Positions 25,786-32,627 of a stretch of DNA of 64,000 nt are shown here, one piece after another. The stretch is from Actinomycetes bacterium. Lineage in GTDB: Bacteria > Actinomycetota > Acidimicrobiia > Acidimicrobiales > Ilumatobacteraceae. The position numbers and the translations under genes are program-made. The stretch's first letter is position 1, and each line of letters begins with the position of its first letter. Under the pieces are notes generated by a model, which saw nothing but the letters and a program-made list of their open reading frames with translations, was not told the DNA's origin and ran no database searches. The stretch covers positions 1 through 64,000 of the forward strand of contig BJGC01000010.1 of assembly GCA_014190235.1 (NCBI GenBank). Direction: 5' to 3'.

Positions 25786-25910
25786 TACGAACAACACCCC
25801 CGTGTGGCGAGTCCATGTTTGCCCGATACGCTTCAGGGGTCATATTCACCCTGCCCCTTCGGGGGCTCCAAGAGCATTTGCGACTTGGAACCGAAGGGAG
25901 CTCACACGTT

Positions 25911-26237
25911 ATGCGTGCCTACGAACTCATGGTCATTATCAGCGGCGATCTCGATGAGAACACCGCTCATGGTTGGCTTAAAAACATTTCTGCGTCTGTC
26001 ACCGCTGCGGGCGGAACAGTGCATGGCAATCCTGATTGGTGGGGCAAGCGCCGTCTTGCCTATTTGATCAACAAGAAGTCCGATGGCTTCTACGCCGTCT
26101 TCAATGTCTTGGCTCCTGGTGGAGCACTTGACGAGATGGAGCGCGGATTGCGCATTTCAGAAGACATTATTCGACACAAGCTGATGCGTCTTCCAGACCA
26201 CGAAGCACAACGTCGCGGAATGCTCGCAGCGGCCTAG
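25911..26237 (+). CDS. rpsF: 30S ribosomal protein S6
   Basis: Structural protein of the 30S platform that pairs with S18. The product starts MRAYELMVIISGDLDE and has the conserved KRRLAYLINKKSDGFYAVF core. The ATG at 25911 has AGGGAG upstream and gives 108 residues, close to the norm. The open frame runs much further upstream without S6 similarity. The order rpsF-ssb-rpsR-rplI-dnaB is the common bacterial arrangement. Confidence 0.96.
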   Translation: MRAYELMVIISGDLDENTAHGWLKNISASVTAAGGTVHGNPDWWGKRRLAYLINKKSDGFYAVFNVLAPGGALDEMERGLRISEDIIRHKLMRLPDHEAQRRGMLAAA

Positions 26238-26312
26238 TCCGCTCTATTGGTTTTTCAACCCTGGCACACGTAGTCGTCACACTGTTACGACACAGCAAAG
26301 AAGGACAAAAAA

Positions 26313-26768
26313 ATGGCAGATAACAACATCACACTCGTCGGAAACCTCACCAGGGATCCCGAACTACGTTTCACCGCCACAGGCCGTGGCGTCGCCTCGT
26401 TTGGCATTGCAGTCGGTCGTCGCTATCAGGTCAACGGCGAATGGAAAGAAGACACTTCATACTTCAATGTCACAGCGTGGGGTCAACTGGGAGAAAACGC
26501 TTCGGCAACTCTCAGCAAAGGCATGCGTTGCGTCGTGAGTGGCCGCCTCGAACAACGCGAGTACAACAACCGTGAGGGCGAAAAGCGCTCCGCAATCGAA
26601 GTTGTGGCCGACGAAATCGGACCGAGCCTCAAGTGGGCAACCGCTCAAGTAGAGCGCAATCCACGCGATGCGAGTGGTCAAGGTGGCGGTGCGAGCAATC
26701 GTGGTCAAGGCGGTCAATCTGCCGGCGGCGACGAAAACCCGTTCGGCGGCGAAGAAGAACCGTTCTAA
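26313..26768 (+). CDS. ssb: Single-stranded DNA-binding protein
   Basis: OB-fold protein that coats single-stranded DNA during replication and repair. The N-terminal fold is clear: NNITLVGNLTRDPELRFTATG, FGIAVGRRYQVNGEW, FNVTAWGQLGENA and GRLEQREYNNREG. A Gly/Gln/Ser-rich linker (about 118-138) leads to the acidic tip GGEEEPF, which docks partner proteins (usually DDDIPF). The length is 151 residues. AAGAAGGAC lies shortly before the ATG. Confidence 0.96.
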   Translation: MADNNITLVGNLTRDPELRFTATGRGVASFGIAVGRRYQVNGEWKEDTSYFNVTAWGQLGENASATLSKGMRCVVSGRLEQREYNNREGEKRSAIEVVADEIGPSLKWATAQVERNPRDASGQGGGASNRGQGGQSAGGDENPFGGEEEPF

Positions 26769-26808
26769 ATATTCATAATTTTTCCTTCACACAAAGGCAA
26801 GTAACACC

Positions 26809-27264
26809 ATGGTAAGTAAGACAAACAAAATTCGTAATGCGAAGATGAAAATTCGCAAGTTCAAGAAGAAGGCCAACCCCTTCAAGATTGACAAGGTTCC
26901 CTACATCGACTACAAGGACATCACCTTGTTGCAAAAGTTCATGTCGGACCGCTCCAAGATTCGTGGACGGCACATGAGCGGTACCAACGTTCAAGAGCAA
27001 CGCGATCTCGCTAATGCCATCAAGAACGCCCGCGAAATGGCTCTTTTGCCTTATACCAAGCGAGTTTCCAGTGTGAAGGCCCCTCGCTCTGGTGAAGGTC
27101 GTGGCCGTGACGGTGACCGTCGTGGCGTCGAAGAAGCTTTGCTCCAACTCGATGACGCTTCGATTGCTTCAAGCACAGTGTTCGCCGATGACAACATCTC
27201 CATCGAGGCAACCGACGACGTCACACAGACAGCGGTCGTCGAAGCAGAAACAGTAGAGGCCTGA
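26809..27264 (+). CDS. rpsR: 30S ribosomal protein S18 with long acidic C-terminal extension
   Basis: The S18 core occupies residues about 20-85: [19 protein letters not shown], then [16 protein letters not shown] and [13 protein letters not shown]. It is the zinc-free type, lacking the Cys ligands. After the core come a basic Gly/Arg stretch (86-103) and an acidic tail to residue 151 (e.g. [14 protein letters not shown]), making the protein about 65 residues longer than usual S18. The role of the extension is unknown. rplI starts 2 bp after the stop. The first ATG (26809) has AAGG 9 nt upstream; an ATG at codon 13 is possible. Confidence 0.9.
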   Translation: MVSKTNKIRNAKMKIRKFKKKANPFKIDKVPYIDYKDITLLQKFMSDRSKIRGRHMSGTNVQEQRDLANAIKNAREMALLPYTKRVSSVKAPRSGEGRGRDGDRRGVEEALLQLDDASIASSTVFADDNISIEATDDVTQTAVVEAETVEA

Positions 27265-27266
27265 TC

Positions 27267-27710
27267 ATGAAAGTTATTCTTCGAGAAGACATTGCTGGTG
27301 TCGGACGTCGTGGCGACATCCTGACAGTTGCCGACGGATACGCCCGCAATTTCCTCTTGCCTCTTGGCAAGGGATTAGTGGCCACCGATGGTGCAATCAG
27401 TCAAGCAGCCGCTATGCGCAAAGCCCGTGACCTGCGCGAAGCAGCAGATCGTGGCGCTGCTCAAACAATTGCAACTGAACTCGCCAGCAAGACAATCATC
27501 ATTAAGGCTAAATCTGGTGCCGAGGGTCGTTTATTTGGCTCTGTCACAACAGCAGACATTGCGTCAGCCCTTGCGGCGCAGATCAATCTCACTATTGACC
27601 GCAAAAAAATCGTGACCAAGCCCATTCGCACCACCGGTGCGCATTCGGCAAAAGTGCGACTTCACGCCGATGTCGAATGTGCTGTCACGCTCAGCGTGAT
27701 CCCTGGTTAA
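27267..27710 (+). CDS. rplI: 50S ribosomal protein L9
   Basis: Large-subunit protein with the typical two-domain shape. The N-terminal MKVILREDIAGVGRRGDILTVADGYARNFLLPLGKG is the L9 signature. A connecting alpha-helix and a C-terminal RNA-binding domain (LFGSVTTADIASAL, IDRKKIV) complete a normal length of 147 residues. The ATG follows the rpsR stop by 2 bp, with AGAGG in the end of rpsR as ribosome-binding site. Confidence 0.96.
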   Translation: MKVILREDIAGVGRRGDILTVADGYARNFLLPLGKGLVATDGAISQAAAMRKARDLREAADRGAAQTIATELASKTIIIKAKSGAEGRLFGSVTTADIASALAAQINLTIDRKKIVTKPIRTTGAHSAKVRLHADVECAVTLSVIPG

Positions 27711-27717
27711 TTTCAAG

Positions 27718-27768
27718 TTATCCACAGTTGTCCACAGGATGCCGCCCCTGTCCACAACGGTATCCACA
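27718..27768 (+). promoter_or_regulatory. Array of four same-strand DnaA boxes upstream of dnaB
   Basis: The 120-bp rplI-dnaB spacer holds four DnaA boxes within 51 bp, all in the same orientation. They are TTATCCACA (27718, perfect), TTGTCCACA (27728), CTGTCCACA (27748) and GTATCCACA (27760). Start-to-start distances are 10, 20 and 12 bp, so the first three lie on one helical face. This is the densest DnaA-box group in the window. It may let DnaA control dnaB, titrate DnaA, or act as an initiation element. Confidence 0.75.
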
Positions 27769-27830
27769 GTGAAATCGCAGGCTTATCCCCTAGCGATTCA
27801 CAGGCATTTGCAGGCATAGTAAGAGCCTTC

Positions 27831-29207
27831 ATGGCAAACAATCCTGCGCCCGACAACAACGTTCGTCGTATCACGCCGTTACAACGTGTGCCACCGCATA
27901 ATCTCGATGCCGAAGCATCGCTATTGGGTGCAATGTTTTTGTCAGAAGAGGCGATCAGTCTCACAGTTGAGCGACAACTACGCGCTGAAGATTTTTATAA
28001 ACCAGCGCATCAGTCGATTTACGAAGCGATGCGTTCGTTAGTTGGTTCGGCTCAAGCTGTTGACCCCATCACTGTTGGTGACGAATTACGTCGTTCGAAA
28101 ATGCTTGATGAACTCGGCGGTATGGATTATTTGCTGGAGCTTCAAAACTCAACACCATCGGTCACGAGCGCTGATCGTTATATCAAGATTGTGCGTGACA
28201 CTGCCCGCTTGAGGCGATTGATTCAGACCGCAACACAAATCGCGGACATCGGATACGGCGAACCAGACGATGTGATTAAAGCAATTGATGATGCTGAACA
28301 AATGGTTTTTGATATTGCCGAAGAAGACGTCTCTGATTCGTTACACAAACTCAATGTTCTCACTCAAGAAGTGTCAGACATTTTGCAGGAGCGCTATGAC
28401 AAGAAGCAAAATATCACCGGAGTTGCGACGGGCTTTTACGAACTCGACAACCTGCTTTCGGGACTACAGCCCGGAACTCTCAATATCGTCGGTGCGCGTC
28501 CCGCCATGGGAAAGAGTGCGTTCGCACTCGCAATCGCCGTCAATGTGGCCAAAAAAACTCGTCAACCAGTGGTCTTTTTCTCATTAGAAATGAGTGCGAC
28601 CGAACTCACGCAACGAATTTTATCTGCAGAGTCCCAGGTGGACTCAGACCGTTTGCGCTCGGGCCGTTTGACGGAGCCTGATTGGACAAAAATTAGCGAA
28701 GCCATTGGGCGACTTGATGTGCCGTTGTATATCGACGACAACTCTGCAATTAGCGTCACGCAGATTCGCCAAAAAATTCGTCGTATTGTGCAACGTGACG
28801 CAGCACCAGCACTCATTGTCATTGACTATTTGCAATTGATGGGTGGCAGTAATAGCGGAGAAAGTCGCCAGCTAGAGGTCAGCGAAATCAGTCGTAAATT
28901 AAAGCTGCTTGCGCGTGAATTTAATATCCCTGTCATTGCGCTGAGCCAATTGAGCCGAGGGCTTGAATCCCGAACAGAAAAACGACCACAATTATCAGAC
29001 TTGCGCGAATCAGGTGCTCTCGAGCAGGACGCAGACGTCGTCATGTTTATTTATCGTGACGAACTCGTCAACCCTCCAACGGACGAAACACGTGGTTGGG
29101 CTGAAATCATCGTGGGCAAACATCGTTCAGGGCCAACGGGTATTAAGAAACTGCTCTTCTTGGGACACCTCACAACATTTGCCAACCCCGCTCGCGGCGA
29201 GGTGTAG
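27831..29207 (+). CDS. dnaB: Replicative DNA helicase DnaB
   Basis: Hexameric helicase that unwinds DNA at the replication fork. The N-terminal domain (VPPHNLDAEASLLGAMFLS) is followed by a RecA-like motor with Walker A GARPAMGKSA (221-230), FFSLEMSATELTQRI, Walker B LIVIDYLQLM and ALSQLSRGLESR. The C-terminus (DVVMFIYRDE, KHRSGPTG) is complete, and there is no intein. The length of 458 is typical. A DnaA-box array precedes it. DciA (4.8 kb) is the probable loader. The next gene is convergent, starting its stop codon at the very next base. Confidence 0.97.
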   Translation: MANNPAPDNNVRRITPLQRVPPHNLDAEASLLGAMFLSEEAISLTVERQLRAEDFYKPAHQSIYEAMRSLVGSAQAVDPITVGDELRRSKMLDELGGMDYLLELQNSTPSVTSADRYIKIVRDTARLRRLIQTATQIADIGYGEPDDVIKAIDDAEQMVFDIAEEDVSDSLHKLNVLTQEVSDILQERYDKKQNITGVATGFYELDNLLSGLQPGTLNIVGARPAMGKSAFALAIAVNVAKKTRQPVVFFSLEMSATELTQRILSAESQVDSDRLRSGRLTEPDWTKISEAIGRLDVPLYIDDNSAISVTQIRQKIRRIVQRDAAPALIVIDYLQLMGGSNSGESRQLEVSEISRKLKLLAREFNIPVIALSQLSRGLESRTEKRPQLSDLRESGALEQDADVVMFIYRDELVNPPTDETRGWAEIIVGKHRSGPTGIKKLLFLGHLTTFANPARGEV

Positions 29208-29744
29208 TTACACGGTCGCAGAAACTTTGGTCGAAGGCCAGATCGTGAGTTTGGCGTCTTTATCTGCGGCGGGTGCGTCCTGCATCATCAACTCGTAGGC
29301 ATCACGTTTTTCGTCTTCTGCAAACTCTCGCAATGTATGGCAGAACTCGACCGTATTGCCATCGGGATCAGATGTGTAAATGCTGATGCAGAACTCGTGA
29401 TCAACCTCGGCGACCGTATGACCGCCCGCACACCAAACAGCGCGACGCTCATCTAAAAACTCACGCGTTGGTGCGTCGTATGCGAAATGGTTCACCCAAC
29501 CAGGCAAGCCCGCTGTGGCGTTGAGATTGGTGGGGTAGTTGGCTCCGATTGTTTTGTCGTGCAGTTCCCAAAAAGCGATCATGCCATCTGACCCGGTGTC
29601 GTAAAAATAATGTCGCGACCAGCCATCAGACCCCGGAACAGGGGCGACGACGGTTTTGACGAGAGAGAAACCCATCAGGTCTGTGTAGAAGCGATGAGTC
29701 GCGGCTGTGTCGTGTGTGGCAAGTGCAACGTGATGAAACCCCAT
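29208..29744 (-). CDS. VOC (glyoxalase/dioxygenase superfamily) protein
   Basis: A 178-residue vicinal-oxygen-chelate fold protein. Two beta-alpha-beta-beta-beta modules are visible: GFHHVALATHDTAATHRFYTDLMGF at the N-terminus and VNHFAYDAP ... SIYTSDPDGNTVEFCHT in the second half. The likely metal ligands are His4 or His5, the His in VNHFAY and the Glu in NTVEFC. The substrate cannot be told; glyoxalase, dioxygenase and resistance proteins share this fold. It is convergent with dnaB (stops adjacent) and divergent from a small membrane-protein gene. Confidence 0.82.
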   Translation of the reverse strand: MGFHHVALATHDTAATHRFYTDLMGFSLVKTVVAPVPGSDGWSRHYFYDTGSDGMIAFWELHDKTIGANYPTNLNATAGLPGWVNHFAYDAPTREFLDERRAVWCAGGHTVAEVDHEFCISIYTSDPDGNTVEFCHTLREFAEDEKRDAYELMMQDAPAADKDAKLTIWPSTKVSATV

Positions 29745-29774
29745 GGGGCTGAGTGTAGCGATAAGTATGTAGAG

Positions 29775-29984
29775 GTGTTCTTAGGCGAAGATCTTTTGGC
29801 GTGGATGGTGCTGGCGTTGGGTGGCGCATTAGCGATTGGCAACCTATTGGCAGTGTTGCGACCACCCCCATCGGCCCACGATGACGGGGACCTTGAAAAA
29901 GCACCAATTGCTCGAACAGTACTGATGATTGTGGTCGGAAGCATTGCGTCGATATGGGCAATTGCAAGTTTGCTTGCGGGTTAA
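29775..29984 (+). CDS. Small two-helix membrane protein, function unknown
   Basis: About 69 residues with two membrane helices: EDLLAWMVLALGGALAIGNL and RTVLMIVVGSIASIWAIASLL. A short polar loop with RPPPSAHDDGDLEKAP joins them. The even hydrophobicity and intact reading frame between two other genes support a real gene. The GTG at 29775 is chosen; an ATG ten codons later is possible, and the frame also extends upstream. Its stop overlaps the acyltransferase stop in a palindromic TTAA. I do not recognise the family. Confidence 0.55.
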   Translation: MFLGEDLLAWMVLALGGALAIGNLLAVLRPPPSAHDDGDLEKAPIARTVLMIVVGSIASIWAIASLLAG

Positions 29985-31936
29985 CGGGGCACGGCGTGTT
30001 CGAGCAAATCTAAAAACCGCGGAGCAACCCATGTAGGGCCGTCTCCTGCAAAATGACCTCCGTCGCGAGGTCGCAATGTGACACCACCCACCTGCGCGGG
30101 GCAAGGCGTATAGGGGCACACGATAGATGCAAGGTCGACGATGGCTGCTTGAGTTGGATGCGCTGCAACATAGTCCCGATAAATGTCGTTGAGATCTTCT
30201 TCAAGCTTGTCGATAAGTGGATCAGAAAAATGTAATGAGTTCTCGTTGGCGCGCGGAGAGTTTGTGACGAAATAGACCATCGCACCGTTCGCAGTGATGG
30301 TGGATATCTGTTCCTCAAGACGGTCAAGAATATGTTGGTGAAATTCAGGTGTTGCTGGCTGGTACAAGACACCGTTATAAAAGCGTGGGCCTGCTTCCCA
30401 CGAACTCAACCAGATAATTGTGTTGGGTGCGCTATTAATGACGGCCTTTTTCATATATTCAGGTGTGAGGTCCGAACATAATTGTGACCAAGAAAAAAGT
30501 TTGCCTTCACTAGTGGCGGGCGCGCCAATCAGCACGCCACATCCAGGACGCGTGTGGGCCATAAATTTCAGACCACGCTTTTTGGCTTCGATGTTGAGAG
30601 CAGTTTGCAATGACGCAGCAACGGAGTCGCCGATGAAAACAGTTCGACCAAGTGCGCGCCACGATGGCATAGATGAAACAGGTGTCACTACTGTGCCTAT
30701 AGTGCTCGACGACGGCACAGAATCAAGATCAAAATCACCAACGGACAACACGTCACTTTGCGGTGCGGTCAAATAATCAGGCGGTGCTTTTGCTCCAGTT
30801 GTTGCAGCAATGCTTAACCCGGCAACAACAATGACTGAAGTGGCTGCAAAAGCAAGTCCACGCTGTCGAGTCAAGACCCCCCAACTGGTGCGAAATCTAA
30901 TGGGTGATTCGATGAAATGAAATGAAATCGCAGAACAAGCAAATGTGACGAGAACTTGTGCAACGCGAAGCGGCACGCCGTTTAATGACGTACGCGAGTC
31001 TGAAATAGCAATTTGTACTGGCCAATGCCACAAATATAATCCGTATGAAATTCGGCCAACGTAGCGCAACCCTCCTGACGCAAGAAGTCGATACAGAATG
31101 CCATGTGTTGTGCGAGTAGATGCAAGAACGCCGACGCCCGCGATGAGTGCGAAAGCTAAAAATCCGCCATGGTAGAGAAATGATTCTTGATCATCGACGA
31201 ATAAAAACGCCGCTGCAATCGCAATTGCAGAAGCGGTCAGTACTTGTGAGGCAACAGTTGGCGACCACGCCTTGGGGTGGCGAACCGCTAATACCGCGAG
31301 GCCTGCGCCAACAAGTAATTGTGCAGCACGCGTGTCGGTTCCGTAATACGACCGAGATGGGTCTGCTTGTGAATACAACACAGACATCAAAACCGTTGAT
31401 GCCGCTCCGGCCACTACGCAAAACGCCAGCAACCCGCGTTCGCCGAGTTTTGTTTTGCGCAGAATCAGCCAAACAATGAGTGGCCACACCACGTAGAACT
31501 GTTCTTCAATCGCGAGCGACCAAGCGTGCCTTAGAGGCGAGGCTTCGCTAAAGAGATCAAAATATGATTGACCAGAGGCGATGAAGCGCCAGTTGGCGAC
31601 ATACCCAAGGGTGGCCATCAGATCCATTCGCAACGAGCGCAATTGAATTGCTTCTACTTGAGACCATGACCAAAGAGAGACCGTTGCCAATACGAGCAAG
31701 GATGCAGGCATGAGTCGTCGAAATCGGCGCACCCAAAAGGCCCTGAAGTTGATGTTGTCTGAGCTGCGGTGCTCATTCACGAGGAGCGACGTAATCAAAA
31801 AACCAGACAGAACAAAAAACAAATCAACGCCTAAGAACCCTCCACTCAAATGGAGCATGTCGTAGTGGTAGCCGATAACAGCCAAGACCGCGACTCCTCT
31901 GAGACCATCAAGGGCGGGGATGTGTTGAGCCTTCAC
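29981..31936 (-). CDS. Membrane acyltransferase with C-terminal SGNH domain (OafA/OatA type)
   Basis: A 651-residue protein. The N-terminal acyltransferase_3 domain (1 to about 360, roughly ten helices) starts IPALDGLRGVAVLAV and has GGFLGVDLFFVLSGFLIT, FWVRRFRRLMPA and RHAWSLAIEEQFYV, with the family His/Glu residues. The extracytoplasmic SGNH hydrolase-like domain (about 430-651) has VFIGDSVAAS and a late DGGHF-type block. It likely O-acetylates an envelope polysaccharide. The GTG start lies only 3 nt after the tRNA-Gly and has no ribosome-binding site, so tRNA processing could yield a nearly leaderless mRNA. It overlaps the small membrane gene by 4 bp at the stops. Confidence 0.9.
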   Translation of the reverse strand: MKAQHIPALDGLRGVAVLAVIGYHYDMLHLSGGFLGVDLFFVLSGFLITSLLVNEHRSSDNINFRAFWVRRFRRLMPASLLVLATVSLWSWSQVEAIQLRSLRMDLMATLGYVANWRFIASGQSYFDLFSEASPLRHAWSLAIEEQFYVVWPLIVWLILRKTKLGERGLLAFCVVAGAASTVLMSVLYSQADPSRSYYGTDTRAAQLLVGAGLAVLAVRHPKAWSPTVASQVLTASAIAIAAAFLFVDDQESFLYHGGFLAFALIAGVGVLASTRTTHGILYRLLASGGLRYVGRISYGLYLWHWPVQIAISDSRTSLNGVPLRVAQVLVTFACSAISFHFIESPIRFRTSWGVLTRQRGLAFAATSVIVVAGLSIAATTGAKAPPDYLTAPQSDVLSVGDFDLDSVPSSSTIGTVVTPVSSMPSWRALGRTVFIGDSVAASLQTALNIEAKKRGLKFMAHTRPGCGVLIGAPATSEGKLFSWSQLCSDLTPEYMKKAVINSAPNTIIWLSSWEAGPRFYNGVLYQPATPEFHQHILDRLEEQISTITANGAMVYFVTNSPRANENSLHFSDPLIDKLEEDLNDIYRDYVAAHPTQAAIVDLASIVCPYTPCPAQVGGVTLRPRDGGHFAGDGPTWVAPRFLDLLEHAVPR

Positions 31937-31939
31937 GAG

Positions 31940-32010
31940 AGCGGGTGACGGGAATCGAACCCGCGTTCTCAGCTTGGGAAGCTGATGTTCTGCCTCTGAA
32001 CTACACCCGC
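31940..32010 (-). tRNA. tRNA-Gly (anticodon CCC)
   Basis: A 71-nt cloverleaf. The acceptor is GCGGGTG/CACCCGC with discriminator T (U in RNA, standard for Gly). The anticodon stem is TCAGC/GCTGA around loop TTCCCAA, giving anticodon CCC. The T arm is GCGGG-TTCGAAT-CCCGT. The CCA end is not encoded. The 3' end is 3 nt from the GTG of the acyltransferase on the same strand. Confidence 0.95.
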
Positions 32011-32059
32011 AGATTGCTGTGCCTTAGATTATCAGCGCTGCGTTGACTATGGTTTTGAG

Positions 32060-32623
32060 GTGATCTTGTCCGACCGAAGCATTCGCGAGCAACTAACAGC
32101 AGGGCGAATTGTCATCGACCCCTTTGATGAGTCCTGTATTCAGCCGTCATCGATTGACGTCAAGGTCAGCAACCTATTTCGCGTATTTCGAAACCATACA
32201 GCCAGCGTTATTGACGTAAAAAAAGACATGGCATCAATGACTGAGTTAGTTGAAATCGCCGATGGTGACGCGTTCATGTTGCACCCCGGTGAATTTGCAC
32301 TTGGCAGCACGCTTGAGCGAATAGTTGTACCGGACGACCTTGTGGCGCGCGTCGAAGGAAAAAGTTCGCTTGGTCGACTCGGTTTGTTGATTCACTCAAC
32401 AGCCGGTTTCATTGACGCGGGGTTTGACGGGCACATCACGCTTGAGTTATCCAATGTGGCAAACCTGCCCATCACGCTGTATCCAAATATGAAAATCGGT
32501 CAAGTGAGTTTCATGATGATGACCACGCCCGCCGACCAGCCATACGGCAAAGGTGCGCGCGGATCAAAATATCAAGGACAACGCGGTCCGACTCCAAGTC
32601 GATATTTTGAAAACTTTAAGTAA
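32060..32623 (+). CDS. dcd: dCTP deaminase (probably bifunctional dCTP deaminase/dUTPase)
   Basis: Trimeric pyrimidine-metabolism enzyme converting dCTP to dUTP, and in actinobacteria on to dUMP. Motifs are ILSDRSIREQLTAG, CIQPSSIDVKV, VARVEGKSSLGRLGLLIHSTAGFID and GFDGHITLELSNVANLPI, ending GSKYQGQRGPTPSRY. The HSTAG segment matches the bifunctional mycobacterial enzyme rather than the E. coli type. The start is GTG (VILSDRSI). The stop is 4 bp from that of the convergent EtfD-like gene, and the tRNA-Gly lies upstream on the other strand. Confidence 0.95.
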   Translation: MILSDRSIREQLTAGRIVIDPFDESCIQPSSIDVKVSNLFRVFRNHTASVIDVKKDMASMTELVEIADGDAFMLHPGEFALGSTLERIVVPDDLVARVEGKSSLGRLGLLIHSTAGFIDAGFDGHITLELSNVANLPITLYPNMKIGQVSFMMMTTPADQPYGKGARGSKYQGQRGPTPSRYFENFK

Positions 32624-32627
32624 TCAA

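Noticed and set aside
25629-25910. Long N-terminal extension of rpsF
   Set aside because: It reads through DUF5318 and the leader in another frame; S6 begins cleanly at the ATG with a ribosome-binding site.
29610-29774. Upstream extension of the small membrane protein with several cysteines
   Set aside because: It is antisense to the VOC gene, and its composition differs from the hydrophobic, conserved-looking part.
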